Origin: NBML01 sp029939535
Lineage (GTDB): Bacteria; Desulfobacterota; Desulfobacteria; Desulfobacterales; Desulfobacteraceae
Assembly: GCA_029939535.1 (NCBI GenBank)
Contig: JAOZST010000086.1
Location: 1 to 14,679, forward strand
Reading direction: 5' to 3'
DNA: 14,679 nt
The position numbers and the translations under genes were made by a program. Below the pieces are notes generated by a model that was given only the letters and a program-made list of their open reading frames with translations, was not told the origin of the DNA and did not search any database. Every line of letters begins with the position of its first letter. The stretch's first letter is position 1. Shown in pieces: positions 1 through 7,725 of the stretch.

Positions 1-93
1 CTTGAAATGATTCGTGAAGTCAGAGACGGCTGGCAGTTTTTCAGAGACAGAAGACCTGAAATGTATGAAGATATCAGCAGACATCTTCCATAA
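1..93 (+). CDS. C-terminal end of an unidentified protein (partial)
   Basis: The window opens inside an open frame that reads 30 codons from base 1 to a TAA at 91-93. The visible tail is charged and aromatic, with the pattern MIREVRDGWQFF and then an acidic, Arg-rich end finishing in RHLP. I do not recognise the family from so short a piece. It lies 76 bp upstream of a nucleobase permease on the same strand with no obvious terminator between, so it may belong to the same purine/pyrimidine or ureide-use operon; that is inference only. Confidence 0.5.
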   Translation, partial: LEMIREVRDGWQFFRDRRPEMYEDISRHLP

Positions 94-169
94 ATAAAGG
101 AGGTATCCTCTGTAAAAAACTGTTGGCTGAAAACACATATAAACCCCATAATGTAAAGAAGGAGATTGT

Positions 170-1717
170 ATGAGCGGACAAGAAGCAAATGGAACCAAGA
201 AAGGATGGATTTTATACCCCATCGGCAGTAAACCTAAATGGCCTCTGGCAATACTGCTTGGGCTTCAGCAATACTTAACCATGTTCGGTGCAACTGTATT
301 AATTCCTTTCATTATTGGTGGAGCCATCGGCATGCCGCCGGACAAACTTGCTTTGTTAATCTCAACCATGTTTTTTGCGTCTGGAATATGTACCCTTATT
401 CAGCAATCACCTCTTGGAAACCGGCTTCCTGTAATCCAGGGCGGCACATTTTCATTTTTAGGACCAGCCTTTGCCATCATCGGCATGGTTGCCGGAAAAA
501 AACTGACAGGCGTGGATGTCTGGCAGATACAGATGCAGGAATTGGCAGCAGCAGTAATGATCGCCTCCCTTTTTGAAATCATTCTTGGATATACGGGAAT
601 TCTTGGCAAGATTAAAAATATCATCAGCCCCATTGTTATCGGTCCAACCATCGCCATGATCGGTCTTGCGCTATTTTCCATTGGAGCGCCCTGGATGGCT
701 ACCAACTGGCTGATATCCCTGATTACCCTGATTGCACTCATTATATACTCCCAGGTGTTTTCTTTAAAATCCAAGGCATTTATGATGTTTCCAGTTCTCC
801 TGGCCATACTCACCGGCTGGCTGGCTGCCTTGCTGGGTACTGTAACTGGAATGATTTCTCCTGAGAATGCAGCCTATTTGAAGACGGATCTGATTGCCTC
901 TGCCTCCTGGTTCAGTTTTGCCCCCATGATACCTTTTAAGTGGGGCTTCCCAGATTTCAGCAGTGCCACCCTGTGGGCCGGCGCCATTGGGATGCTGGCT
1001 GGTTACCTTGCCTCCATGGTGGAATCCATTGGTGATTATTATGCCTGTGCCAGAATTTCAGAAGCGCCCGTGCCTACAGAACGAATGATATCCAGGGGCC
1101 TGGGTGCGGAAGGACTTGGCTGTCTGGTTGCCGGGATTCTCCAGACTGGAAACGGAACCACCACCTATTCTGAAAATATCGGCTCCATCGGCCTTACAAG
1201 GGTTGCAAGCCGGCGCGTCATCATAGCAGGCGCAATTGCCATGCTGATTATTCCCATCTGCGGAAAATTCGGCGCCAGCCTTGCCACCCTGCCAAAGCCC
1301 GTGGTAGGCTCCATGTTTGTGGGCCTTTTCGGCATGATCGCATCTGTGGGCCTATCCAATCTTCAAATCGTAAATCTCAATAATTCCAGAAATCTTTTTA
1401 TCATTGGTCTTGCTTTTTTTTGCGGGCTAAGTGTTCCCTATCATTTTAACCCAATGCTCTCGGCAGCTGCTGTACCCATTGCCTGGGGAGCAGCTGGATC
1501 ATTTGTCAACACCCTGGGTAATATTTTCCAGGCCCTGCTGACCACTGGAATGGCGGTGACCGCAATCATAGCAATCATTCTGGATAATTTTTTACCCGGT
1601 GCCACAAGGGCGGAAAGAGGCCTGGAAGCCTGGGAAAAAGATGCAACAGAAGAGGCATGGATTGAAGCTGAAGAACAATGGGCAAACATGAAAGAAGGCG
1701 AAACCCGGCCTGTATAA
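170..1717 (+). CDS. NCS2 (SLC23/UraA-like) nucleobase:cation symporter
   Basis: A 515-aa polytopic membrane protein, the usual NCS2 length, that probably imports uracil, xanthine or a related nucleobase with H+ or Na+. A strong AAGGAG lies 6 bases before the ATG. Residues 24-50 match the first NCS2 helix (ILLGLQQYLTMFG). Residues 282-296 carry VESIGDYYACAR with Glu285, and residues 326-349 carry the NCS2 signature NGTTTYSENIG...LTR with Glu335; both glutamates align with the two substrate-binding acidic residues of UraA (Glu241 and Glu290). The ESIGDYYACAR block and the GLSNLQ...NNSRNLF stretch (394-410) resemble animal SLC23 ascorbate/nucleobase transporters more than E. coli UraA. Glu335 is retained, whereas SVCT ascorbate transporters have Pro there (from memory), which favours a nucleobase substrate. 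The C-terminal 35 residues are acidic and cytoplasmic. A strong terminator follows. Family call is secure; substrate is inferred. Confidence 0.9.
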   Translation: MSGQEANGTKKGWILYPIGSKPKWPLAILLGLQQYLTMFGATVLIPFIIGGAIGMPPDKLALLISTMFFASGICTLIQQSPLGNRLPVIQGGTFSFLGPAFAIIGMVAGKKLTGVDVWQIQMQELAAAVMIASLFEIILGYTGILGKIKNIISPIVIGPTIAMIGLALFSIGAPWMATNWLISLITLIALIIYSQVFSLKSKAFMMFPVLLAILTGWLAALLGTVTGMISPENAAYLKTDLIASASWFSFAPMIPFKWGFPDFSSATLWAGAIGMLAGYLASMVESIGDYYACARISEAPVPTERMISRGLGAEGLGCLVAGILQTGNGTTTYSENIGSIGLTRVASRRVIIAGAIAMLIIPICGKFGASLATLPKPVVGSMFVGLFGMIASVGLSNLQIVNLNNSRNLFIIGLAFFCGLSVPYHFNPMLSAAAVPIAWGAAGSFVNTLGNIFQALLTTGMAVTAIIAIILDNFLPGATRAERGLEAWEKDATEEAWIEAEEQWANMKEGETRPV

Positions 1718-1750
1718 ACTGCCCCGATCATTATCATTAATCCATAAACC

Positions 1751-1797
1751 AGATGAAAGTTATGGGAGAAAACTCCCATAACTTTCATCTTTATTTT
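1751..1797 (+). terminator. Rho-independent terminator of the permease gene
   Basis: A perfect 18-bp stem (1751-1768 with 1773-1790) closes a 4-base AAAA loop and is followed by the U-rich tail TTATTTT. It starts 34 bp after the permease stop codon. The stem is symmetric and only part of the tail is T, so it could also act on transcripts coming from the opposite side, although no gene on the minus strand ends here. Confidence 0.88.
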
Positions 1798-1894
1798 AGG
1801 ACCGCAAAATTTATAATTTGAAAAAACTGCTTGCCTTTTGCTTCATCTGCGGCCTTAGACAGTTTGCATCTATGGCATTCAAGGTTTGATTTGC

Positions 1895-2371
1895 ATGGAA
1901 TTTCTACAACAATACTACATTGTCATCATCGGCTGCCTTTTTTTATGTGTTTTTGGCGCCATGACCTGGCTTACCCATAAAGAAAAAAAATGGGTAAAAA
2001 ACAATTATAAAAAACAAGATATTATTGCACTGGGATTTGGTGTCATCTGTTATGGACTGTCTTCAGATCATGGAGAGCCCAAACACTATAAAGGATTTTT
2101 ATTGATACACAGACACGGACTTTTGTTTAAAGGCCGATTTTCAAATATAAAATTTGATGTGCCGGGAAAGTCCATTCAAAAAGTCTTTCATGGAGATTCC
2201 CATAAAGGTACCAAGCTTTATCGTTCTGCTGTAATGGTGGATTTTTTATCCCCAATGAAGATCCAAGAGACTAAAACCCAGGATGCTAAGATAATGGATA
2301 CAATTGCTTTTAAATTGTCCTATCCTCCCCAATGGATTAAAATTATCGGAAAAGCATTTATTAAAAAATAG
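1895..2371 (+). CDS. Small single-TM protein with possible PH-like domain
   Basis: A 158-aa hypothetical protein. I chose the ATG at 1895 because an AAGG sits 10 bases upstream; the in-frame TTG at 1886 would lie directly against that motif. Residues 7-26 form one hydrophobic helix, followed by a strongly basic stretch (KEKKWVKNNYKK), which predicts a cytoplasmic C-terminal domain. That domain has alternating strand-like segments (KGFLLIHRHGLLFKG at 66-80, an IQKVFHG turn, VMVDF, then AFKLSYPPQWIKIIGKAF) whose order recalls bacterial PH/GRAM-like folds; this is a pattern judgement, not a family match. It lies after the permease terminator and only 10 bp before the amidohydrolase gene, so the two are probably co-transcribed. 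No function can be assigned. Confidence 0.7.
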   Translation: MEFLQQYYIVIIGCLFLCVFGAMTWLTHKEKKWVKNNYKKQDIIALGFGVICYGLSSDHGEPKHYKGFLLIHRHGLLFKGRFSNIKFDVPGKSIQKVFHGDSHKGTKLYRSAVMVDFLSPMKIQETKTQDAKIMDTIAFKLSYPPQWIKIIGKAFIKK

Positions 2372-2381
2372 AGGCAGACAA

Positions 2382-3620
2382 ATGGAAAAAAACAAATTAA
2401 GAGTAAATGGAAAAAGACTTCAAAATACCCTGGAAGAAATGGCAAAAATTGGTGCAACACCCAATGGTGGTGTCCAGCGTCTGGCCCTGTCAGATGAAGA
2501 CAGGCAGGCCAGGGACCTGTTTATCTCATGGCTGAAGGATCTTGATCTTGAGATCCGCATAGATGAAATGGGTAATGTTTTTGGAACCCGTAAAGGTGAA
2601 AACAATGATCTTGCTCCTGTAATGAGCGGCTCCCACATTGATTCCCAGCCCAAAGGCGGAAAATTTGATGGTATTCTAGGCGTTATGGGGCCCCTTGAAG
2701 TGATGCGTGTTCTCCATGAAAACAATATAAAAACCCGGAGACCCGTCACCATTGTTGCCTGGACCAATGAAGAGGGAACAAGATTTGCACCGGCAATGAT
2801 GTGTTCCGGTGTATGGGCAGGGGCTCTTGAAAAAAAATGGGTCTATGACAGAACCGATATCAATGGCCTGCGTTTTGAAGATGAACTGATCCGCATCGGG
2901 TATAAGGGCGAGAAACCAGCTGAAAAATCCGATGTCCATGCCTATTATGAATACCATATTGAGCAGGGCCCCATCCTTGAAAAACAGGGCATTACCATTG
3001 GCGCTCCCAAGGGTATTGTCTGTCTTCACTGGTATGATATTTTTCTTGAGGGGGAAGCCAACCAAGTGGGACCCACCCCCATGGAGGGCCGTCACGATGC
3101 CCTGTGCGCAGCAGCGGAGATGATCCTGAAAGTTAATGAACTTCCCGGCCGCATGAATGGGAACCTGGTGGCAACCGTGGGAGAGATTCAAAATGAACCC
3201 AATTCCAGGAATATAATCCCGGACAAGGTTCATTTTACTGTGGATATACGTTCCTGGGATGATGACCTGGCCCTGGAGGCATGGGATCTTGTTAAAAAAG
3301 ATTTCCAGGAAATAGCCCTCCAGAGAGGCTGCCCCATTCGCATAGAAGAGACCTGGAGGGTGGAGCATTCTCCCTTTGATAAAAAACTTGTGAACAACAT
3401 TTTAGAAACAGCAGATAACCTGGGATATTCCTCTCTTCACATGGTCTCTGGTGCCGGGCACGATGCCAGTTATATGAATCAGATTGCACCCACTGCCATG
3501 ATATTTGTTCCCAGTATCGGAGGTCGCAGCCATGTGGAGATTGAAAATACAACCTGGGAAGATTGTGAAGCAGGAGCCAATGTATTGCTGCACAGCATGT
3601 TGAACTCTGCCTTGGAATAG
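2382..3620 (+). CDS. M20-family ureide / N-carbamoyl-amino-acid amidohydrolase
   Basis: A 412-aa dimetal hydrolase of the hydantoinase/carbamoylase (AllC/AmaB/HyuC) family, hydrolysing allantoate, ureidoglycolate, N-carbamoyl-amino acids or related ureides in the cytoplasm. The ATG at 2382 is preferred over an upstream in-frame ATG at 2304, which would run through the preceding gene; the family N-terminus fits and a GAGG lies just upstream. Visible metal ligands are His85 (SGSHIDS), Asp96 (KFDG), Glu131 (TNEEGTRF), His192 (YHIEQGP) and His384 (GRSHVE), with spacing like AllC of E. coli. Other family blocks are GPTPMEGRHDAL, SRNIIPD with DIR (Arg290), and SGAGHDA. The motif usually written (N/A)H(V/A)G.TPM reads NQVGPTPM here: a Gln (228) replaces the conserved His. 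The permease upstream suggests a nucleobase/ureide scavenging role. Family firm, exact substrate open. Confidence 0.87.
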   Translation: MEKNKLRVNGKRLQNTLEEMAKIGATPNGGVQRLALSDEDRQARDLFISWLKDLDLEIRIDEMGNVFGTRKGENNDLAPVMSGSHIDSQPKGGKFDGILGVMGPLEVMRVLHENNIKTRRPVTIVAWTNEEGTRFAPAMMCSGVWAGALEKKWVYDRTDINGLRFEDELIRIGYKGEKPAEKSDVHAYYEYHIEQGPILEKQGITIGAPKGIVCLHWYDIFLEGEANQVGPTPMEGRHDALCAAAEMILKVNELPGRMNGNLVATVGEIQNEPNSRNIIPDKVHFTVDIRSWDDDLALEAWDLVKKDFQEIALQRGCPIRIEETWRVEHSPFDKKLVNNILETADNLGYSSLHMVSGAGHDASYMNQIAPTAMIFVPSIGGRSHVEIENTTWEDCEAGANVLLHSMLNSALE

Positions 3621-3667
3621 TGATAGATTTGGAATAGAAATAAATTTGGAATAGATAGACTTGGAAT
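3612..3667 (+). repeat. Four-copy short tandem repeat spanning the amidohydrolase stop
   Basis: The 9-mer TTGGAATAG occurs at 3612-3620, 3629-3637 and 3646-3654, and a fourth partial copy (TTGGAAT) at 3661-3667. Spacing is 17, 17 and 15 bp. The first copy contains the stop codon of the amidohydrolase gene. Because the period is not a multiple of three, the repeat does not extend the reading frame. It looks like local duplication by slippage in the gap between two convergent genes. Confidence 0.75.
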
Positions 3668-3711
3668 TGTAATCTGCGTACCTGGTGCGCTCCAACTCTT
3701 TCTTTCAAATT

Positions 3712-4602
3712 TTACGGCAAAAGGCTGGCAAGATAAAAGACAATGGGAATAATAAAAATGCTGAGGATGCTGGAAGTCAATATAAGGCTTCCGGCAAACC
3801 CTGCATTAATGCCATATCGCAGGGGCAGTACAACGGAAAAAACAGCCGAAGGCAGGGATGAGGCCACCAGGATCACTGTTCTTTCCATGCCCTTGATGTT
3901 CAGGAGTTCCGTTGCCAGCCATCCAGCCAGAAACCCGAAAACAAAACGAAATATCAGACCGGACAGCAGGTGAATATCGGCGATGATCTTTCTCTTTCTC
4001 AGGGAACAGCCCAGGGCAAAGGTTGCCAGAGCAGGAGCTCCAGCTCCGCAATACCCAAGGGCTTCTATGATATTCACTGGAACTGGAATTTCCAGGTGTT
4101 TGAACAGAAAACCCGTAAAAATCGCCCAGAGCAGGGGAGACTTTACCATTTCCCTGATTCCCACCAGGGTAAAACCTCCTGTGACAATGACAATTCCAAT
4201 GGTGAGTATATAAAAGGTCTGGAGCTGGTCATAGATGACAATATAATTCATTGCTGCGAATCCACCCCAGAGCTTCATCAGGGGAATTCCCAGGAACCCG
4301 GAATTCATAAAGAGGATAGGGGGTGAAAAAGCTTTGAAATCCAAATTGAACAATCCACAGTAGACCAGAGATAAAACAAACAAAGATACCAGTACAATAC
4401 TGACAACCCCGAAAAGTTTCAGGGTCTGGCCCAGGTTGATGTCAGAGGTGTAGAGAGAATAAAATATCAAGACAGGCATGAAAAAATCCGTAACAATCCT
4501 GATCAGTGTATCCTCAGACAGGGAATAAAACCTGGATAAAAAATATCCGCCCAATGCCAGGAAAATAAGGGGAAGGAGTATTAAAAAAGAATCAATAATC
4601 AT
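3712..4602 (-). CDS. AEC-family (auxin efflux carrier type) permease
   Basis: A 296-aa membrane protein with about ten hydrophobic segments, the size and layout of bacterial AEC transporters such as malonate carrier MdcF-like proteins. The N-terminus (LLPLIFLALGGYFLSR, then LSEDTLIRIVTDFFMPVLIF) is typical, with the FFMPVLIF helix-break segment, and the C-terminal half carries the second inverted repeat with a GAPALATFALG stretch. The start lies 2 bases after the choline-sulfatase stop, with a GAAGG Shine-Dalgarno inside the end of that gene, so translation is probably coupled. Last gene of the three-gene minus-strand operon. AEC proteins usually move small organic anions; here it may import the sulfate ester or export a product. 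Transport direction and substrate are inferred. Confidence 0.85.
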   Translation of the reverse strand: MIIDSFLILLPLIFLALGGYFLSRFYSLSEDTLIRIVTDFFMPVLIFYSLYTSDINLGQTLKLFGVVSIVLVSLFVLSLVYCGLFNLDFKAFSPPILFMNSGFLGIPLMKLWGGFAAMNYIVIYDQLQTFYILTIGIVIVTGGFTLVGIREMVKSPLLWAIFTGFLFKHLEIPVPVNIIEALGYCGAGAPALATFALGCSLRKRKIIADIHLLSGLIFRFVFGFLAGWLATELLNIKGMERTVILVASSLPSAVFSVVLPLRYGINAGFAGSLILTSSILSIFIIPIVFYLASLLP

Positions 4603-4604
4603 TG

Positions 4605-6176
4605 CTAACCTTCCATCCTTTTTCCCTGGTTGCCGTCGGGTTCTGGGATTTCAGGGGAGGGGAACCGGGCTTTTCTCTCAACGACATTTAGATTCAAATG
4701 GCTGCGCATATATTTTTCAGAAGCATCTTCAAAGGGTTGAAAATCCCAGGGTGTAACCCTGCCTTTTCTCATGGATCTGTCAACCAGTCTTCTGCGCTGC
4801 TGATTCGCCACCACCTGCTCCCGGAGAGCTTTTGTATCCCATTTTTCCATTACCAGGTCATGGAAAGTCCTGCGCACTGCCTCATACTCTGACTCTCCTG
4901 CAAGGTTTTTCCTTTCATTGGGATCATTTTCCAGATCATAGAGCTGTTCCGGATCAGCATCACAATAAATATATTTATATCTGCCCTGCCTGAGCATAAT
5001 TATGGGGGAAATTGCCCCTTCACAGAGTATTTCACCACAAACCATTGCTTTTTTATCTTCATTTTCACCGTTCAAAAGGGGCACCAGGCTTTTCCCGTCA
5101 ATGGGGTCGGCATACTCCACGGGTCTGGCATGGGAACTTATTTCTACAAGGGTGGGAAGAAGATCCACAAGGGAAACATGCTGTTTTACTCTTCTATTCG
5201 AAAATCTGCCGGGTGCAGAAATAATCATGGGAACCCGGGAAGCCCATTCAAAATAGGACATTTTATACCATAATCCGCGCTCTCCAAGCATATCTCCATG
5301 GTCTGAAGTGATCACTATTATTGTATCATCTGCAAGACCATTTTTCTCCAGGGCATCCATAAGATTTCCCACTTTATCATCAACATAAGAAATTTCACTG
5401 TAATATGCATGGCGGGAATTTCGTACCCGCTCCCGGGTTTGTTCATATTCTCCCATTGCGCTGACATGGTAGAGCCTCTTGGAATGGGGATCCAGTTCTT
5501 CATAGGGAATTTGATCAACTTGGGGCATATCAATTTCATCAGGATCATACCTGTCCCAGTATTCCTTTGTAGCGGCAAAGGGGTCATGGGGGTGGGTAAA
5601 GGAAGCCAGCAGAAAAAAGGGGCGTTCATCATCACTGCGGGCAATTTCATTGATTTTACGAACAGAGTTATAGGCAACCTCTTCATCAAAATCGATCTGG
5701 TTGCTTGTAACGCATTGGCCGGATTGAACAACACTCAGCATATTGTGATACCAGGTGGGGCGTCTTTCAAAATTGTCCCAGTCAGGGGTCCAGCCGAAAT
5801 CTCCGGGATATATATCAGTTGTCAGCCTGTCCTCAAAGCCATGACGCTGATCCGCTCCCACAAAATGCATTTTACCGGAAAGACAGGTGTAGTACCCATT
5901 GTCCCGCAGATAATGGGCCATTGTCGGAACATCTTCAGGGAAAAGGCTTGAATTGTCATAGGTACCAATGCGGGAAACCAGCTGGCCTGACATCATGGAA
6001 GAACGGGACGGAGCGCATAAAGGGCTGTTGCAATAAGCATTTTCAAAAACAACCCCTTCATCAGCAATCTTTGAAATATTGGGTGCCTTTACAACGGGAT
6101 GCCCGTAACAGGGCAGGGCAGGTGCTGCCATTTGATCGAACATAATAAAAAGAATGTTCGGCTGTTTTTGACTCAT
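4605..6176 (-). CDS. betC: Choline-sulfatase, Cys-type formylglycine sulfatase
   Basis: A 523-aa alkaline-phosphatase-superfamily sulfatase that would hydrolyse choline-O-sulfate (or a close analogue) to choline and sulfate. Residue 54 is the Cys of SPLCAPSR, the substrate for conversion to formylglycine. The N-terminal IMFDQ (Asp14), GKMHFVG (Lys102, His104), FTHPHDP (His195, His197), SDHGDMLGERG (Asp292, His293) and WYKMS (Lys305) are the metal and sulfate site. Long stretches such as YYTCLSGKMHFVG and TTDIYPGDFGWTPD are diagnostic of BetC rather than aryl- or carbohydrate-sulfatases, and the BetC C-terminal tail is present (RRRLVDRS, TPWDFQPFEDAS, RKARFP, 461-506). No signal peptide, so cytoplasmic; the ester must be imported. 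AAGGAG lies 9 bases before the ATG. The neighbouring maturase supplies the modification. No betA or betB is present, so choline may serve something other than glycine betaine synthesis. Confidence 0.87.
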   Translation of the reverse strand: MSQKQPNILFIMFDQMAAPALPCYGHPVVKAPNISKIADEGVVFENAYCNSPLCAPSRSSMMSGQLVSRIGTYDNSSLFPEDVPTMAHYLRDNGYYTCLSGKMHFVGADQRHGFEDRLTTDIYPGDFGWTPDWDNFERRPTWYHNMLSVVQSGQCVTSNQIDFDEEVAYNSVRKINEIARSDDERPFFLLASFTHPHDPFAATKEYWDRYDPDEIDMPQVDQIPYEELDPHSKRLYHVSAMGEYEQTRERVRNSRHAYYSEISYVDDKVGNLMDALEKNGLADDTIIVITSDHGDMLGERGLWYKMSYFEWASRVPMIISAPGRFSNRRVKQHVSLVDLLPTLVEISSHARPVEYADPIDGKSLVPLLNGENEDKKAMVCGEILCEGAISPIIMLRQGRYKYIYCDADPEQLYDLENDPNERKNLAGESEYEAVRRTFHDLVMEKWDTKALREQVVANQQRRRLVDRSMRKGRVTPWDFQPFEDASEKYMRSHLNLNVVERKARFPSPEIPEPDGNQGKRMEG

Positions 6177-6262
6177 GGCTTATCTCCTTATATTTACTAC
6201 TCTCTCAAATGGATAAAACATAATATAAAGGTCAGGCATTTAATATTTATCCTGACAAATAT

Positions 6263-7519
6263 TTATTTACCACAGCATTTTTTATACTTAATACCACTTC
6301 CGCAGAAACAAGGGTCATTTCGCCCTAATTTCCGGGTTTTGTCAAGCAGTCTCAATTTTTTTTGGCTCAATTTTTTCAAGCGCTGCTCTTTGTGGATTTG
6401 TTCTTTTTGACGTTGTTGTTTAATTTTTTCAGATAGTTTTTCAAATCGATCATTTGTGTGATTAAAAAATTCTTCCCATCCAGGACAGAGCCAGCTCAGG
6501 TTCCCTGGTAAATTCCCCGAGTATGTTCTGTTTTTCAAACAGTCTCCACCGCATAACTCAAGGTAATCACAGCCAGTACATTTTTCATTCCAGCGTTTTT
6601 TTTGTGCTCCAAAATCCAGATATGCAGGAGAGTCAATCATCTCTTCCCAGGAATTTTCCATGATATTTCCCAGTTTCAAGGGTTTTTCTACAAAAAAATC
6701 ACAAGGATAAATATCTCCGTTATATTCAACAACAAAATATTGACAACAATTATCTCCCATGACACAGACATCCTTTATCTTGTCAACCTTTTGGGAAAGA
6801 ATGGAATCAAAATTCCGTATTGATATTGAAAGAGTATCCCTGGGATACCAGGAATCAAAAACACTGCAGAGGAAACTCCCCCATTCCGCCCCGGTCACTG
6901 CATAGGGCATCAGGTTTCCTTTCCCGTCAAATTCAACACATGGTATATACTGATGGTAGAAAAAATTCTTTTTTTTCAAGTATTCATACACTTCTGGACC
7001 ATGGTCAATATTTGCCTGGCTTACCAGGGTAAGGATATTAAACTGAACCTGATATTTTTTTAAAATTTCAATTCCTTTGATCACATCTTTGTGTGTGGGT
7101 TTTCCCCTGTCCGTTCTCCTGTATTGATTGTGGATTTTCCCAGGCCCGTCAAGGCTGCACCCCACAAGAAATTTATACCTGGCAAACAATGCTGCCATCT
7201 TATCAGTAATAAGGGTGGCATTGGTCTGAACAGAATTGAATATTCCTGCTCCGAAAGAACCGTATTTTTTCTGAAATTCAATGGCTTTGGAAAAGAAATC
7301 AACCCCCATGAGTGTGGGCTCTCCACCCTGCCAGCAGATCGAATATCCAGGCTGTTTTGTTTCCATATATGTTTTTATAACCCGCTCAAGTATGGGGTCA
7401 GACATCCTGTGTTTCTTTGTCCCGGGATAAAGACCGCTGCGGGATAGATAAAAACAATATTCACAGCCTATATTGCAGTCTGCAGAAGCCGGTTTTACAA
7501 GAAGAGAAAAGGGTTTCAT
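6263..7519 (-). CDS. Anaerobic sulfatase-maturating enzyme (radical SAM/SPASM) with SEC-C tail
   Basis: A 418-aa radical SAM enzyme that oxidises the active-site Cys of a sulfatase to formylglycine without oxygen. The SAM cluster motif CxxxCxxC is Cys15, Cys19 and Cys22, and ICWQGGEPTL (61-70) is the family GGEP motif. The SPASM auxiliary-cluster cysteines are 252, 258, 273, 314, 317, 323, 327 and 345, and Asp274 follows Cys273 in YPCDFF; these match the spacing of the Clostridium perfringens enzyme, including its catalytic Asp. Beyond residue 355 there is a charged, Lys/Gln-rich helical linker and then a SEC-C zinc motif (RNDPCFCGSG, KKCCG at 400-417), which the core enzyme does not need. 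First gene of the minus-strand operon; the 86 bp before betC have no strong terminator. Its target is most likely that sulfatase. Confidence 0.92.
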   Translation of the reverse strand: MKPFSLLVKPASADCNIGCEYCFYLSRSGLYPGTKKHRMSDPILERVIKTYMETKQPGYSICWQGGEPTLMGVDFFSKAIEFQKKYGSFGAGIFNSVQTNATLITDKMAALFARYKFLVGCSLDGPGKIHNQYRRTDRGKPTHKDVIKGIEILKKYQVQFNILTLVSQANIDHGPEVYEYLKKKNFFYHQYIPCVEFDGKGNLMPYAVTGAEWGSFLCSVFDSWYPRDTLSISIRNFDSILSQKVDKIKDVCVMGDNCCQYFVVEYNGDIYPCDFFVEKPLKLGNIMENSWEEMIDSPAYLDFGAQKKRWNEKCTGCDYLELCGGDCLKNRTYSGNLPGNLSWLCPGWEEFFNHTNDRFEKLSEKIKQQRQKEQIHKEQRLKKLSQKKLRLLDKTRKLGRNDPCFCGSGIKYKKCCGK

Positions 7520-7610
7520 GTGATTTTCCTCAGGTTTTACAGGGGTGTGTATATGAATGCCTCAATGCCAAAGCTGCTCTTTTAAAGGATTATCCATCCT
7601 TGACGATACC

Positions 7611-7690
7611 CTGCTACAAAATCCAATACACATTGTCAATGAATATTTTTTTACTTTTTATTTGACAGATGGGGTTTTTCATACCAGATT
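7611..7690. promoter_or_regulatory. Divergent promoter region between maturase and iron-export operons
   Basis: The 206-bp gap between two divergently transcribed operons holds two perfect TTGACA hexamers facing away from each other: one on the plus strand at 7662-7667 and one on the minus strand at 7639-7634. Both could be -35 boxes, but the -10 hexamers at 17-bp spacing are weak (CAGATT at 7685-7690 on the plus strand; TAGCAG, 7616-7611, on the minus strand). The assignment is tentative, since the hexamers alone could occur by chance in AT-rich DNA. Confidence 0.3.
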
Positions 7691-7725
7691 AATTCATGGC
7701 AACTCTTAGGACAAAGGAAAATATA

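Noticed and set aside
98..112. GGAGG...CCTC before the permease as a hairpin or second ribosome site
   Set aside because: The stem is only 4 bp with a 3-base loop, and no start codon lies at a suitable distance.
2676..3368. 230-codon minus-strand open frame opposite the amidohydrolase
   Set aside because: It lies wholly inside a gene with clear family motifs and itself shows no domain; it is a shadow frame.
5409..5951. 180-codon plus-strand open frame opposite the choline-sulfatase
   Set aside because: The minus-strand sulfatase has unbroken conserved motifs here; the opposite frame has none.
6231..6256. Hairpin GTCAGG...CCTGAC between the maturase and betC as a terminator
   Set aside because: Only 6 bp with a 14-base loop and no T-run on the minus strand; too weak, and the two genes are functionally linked.
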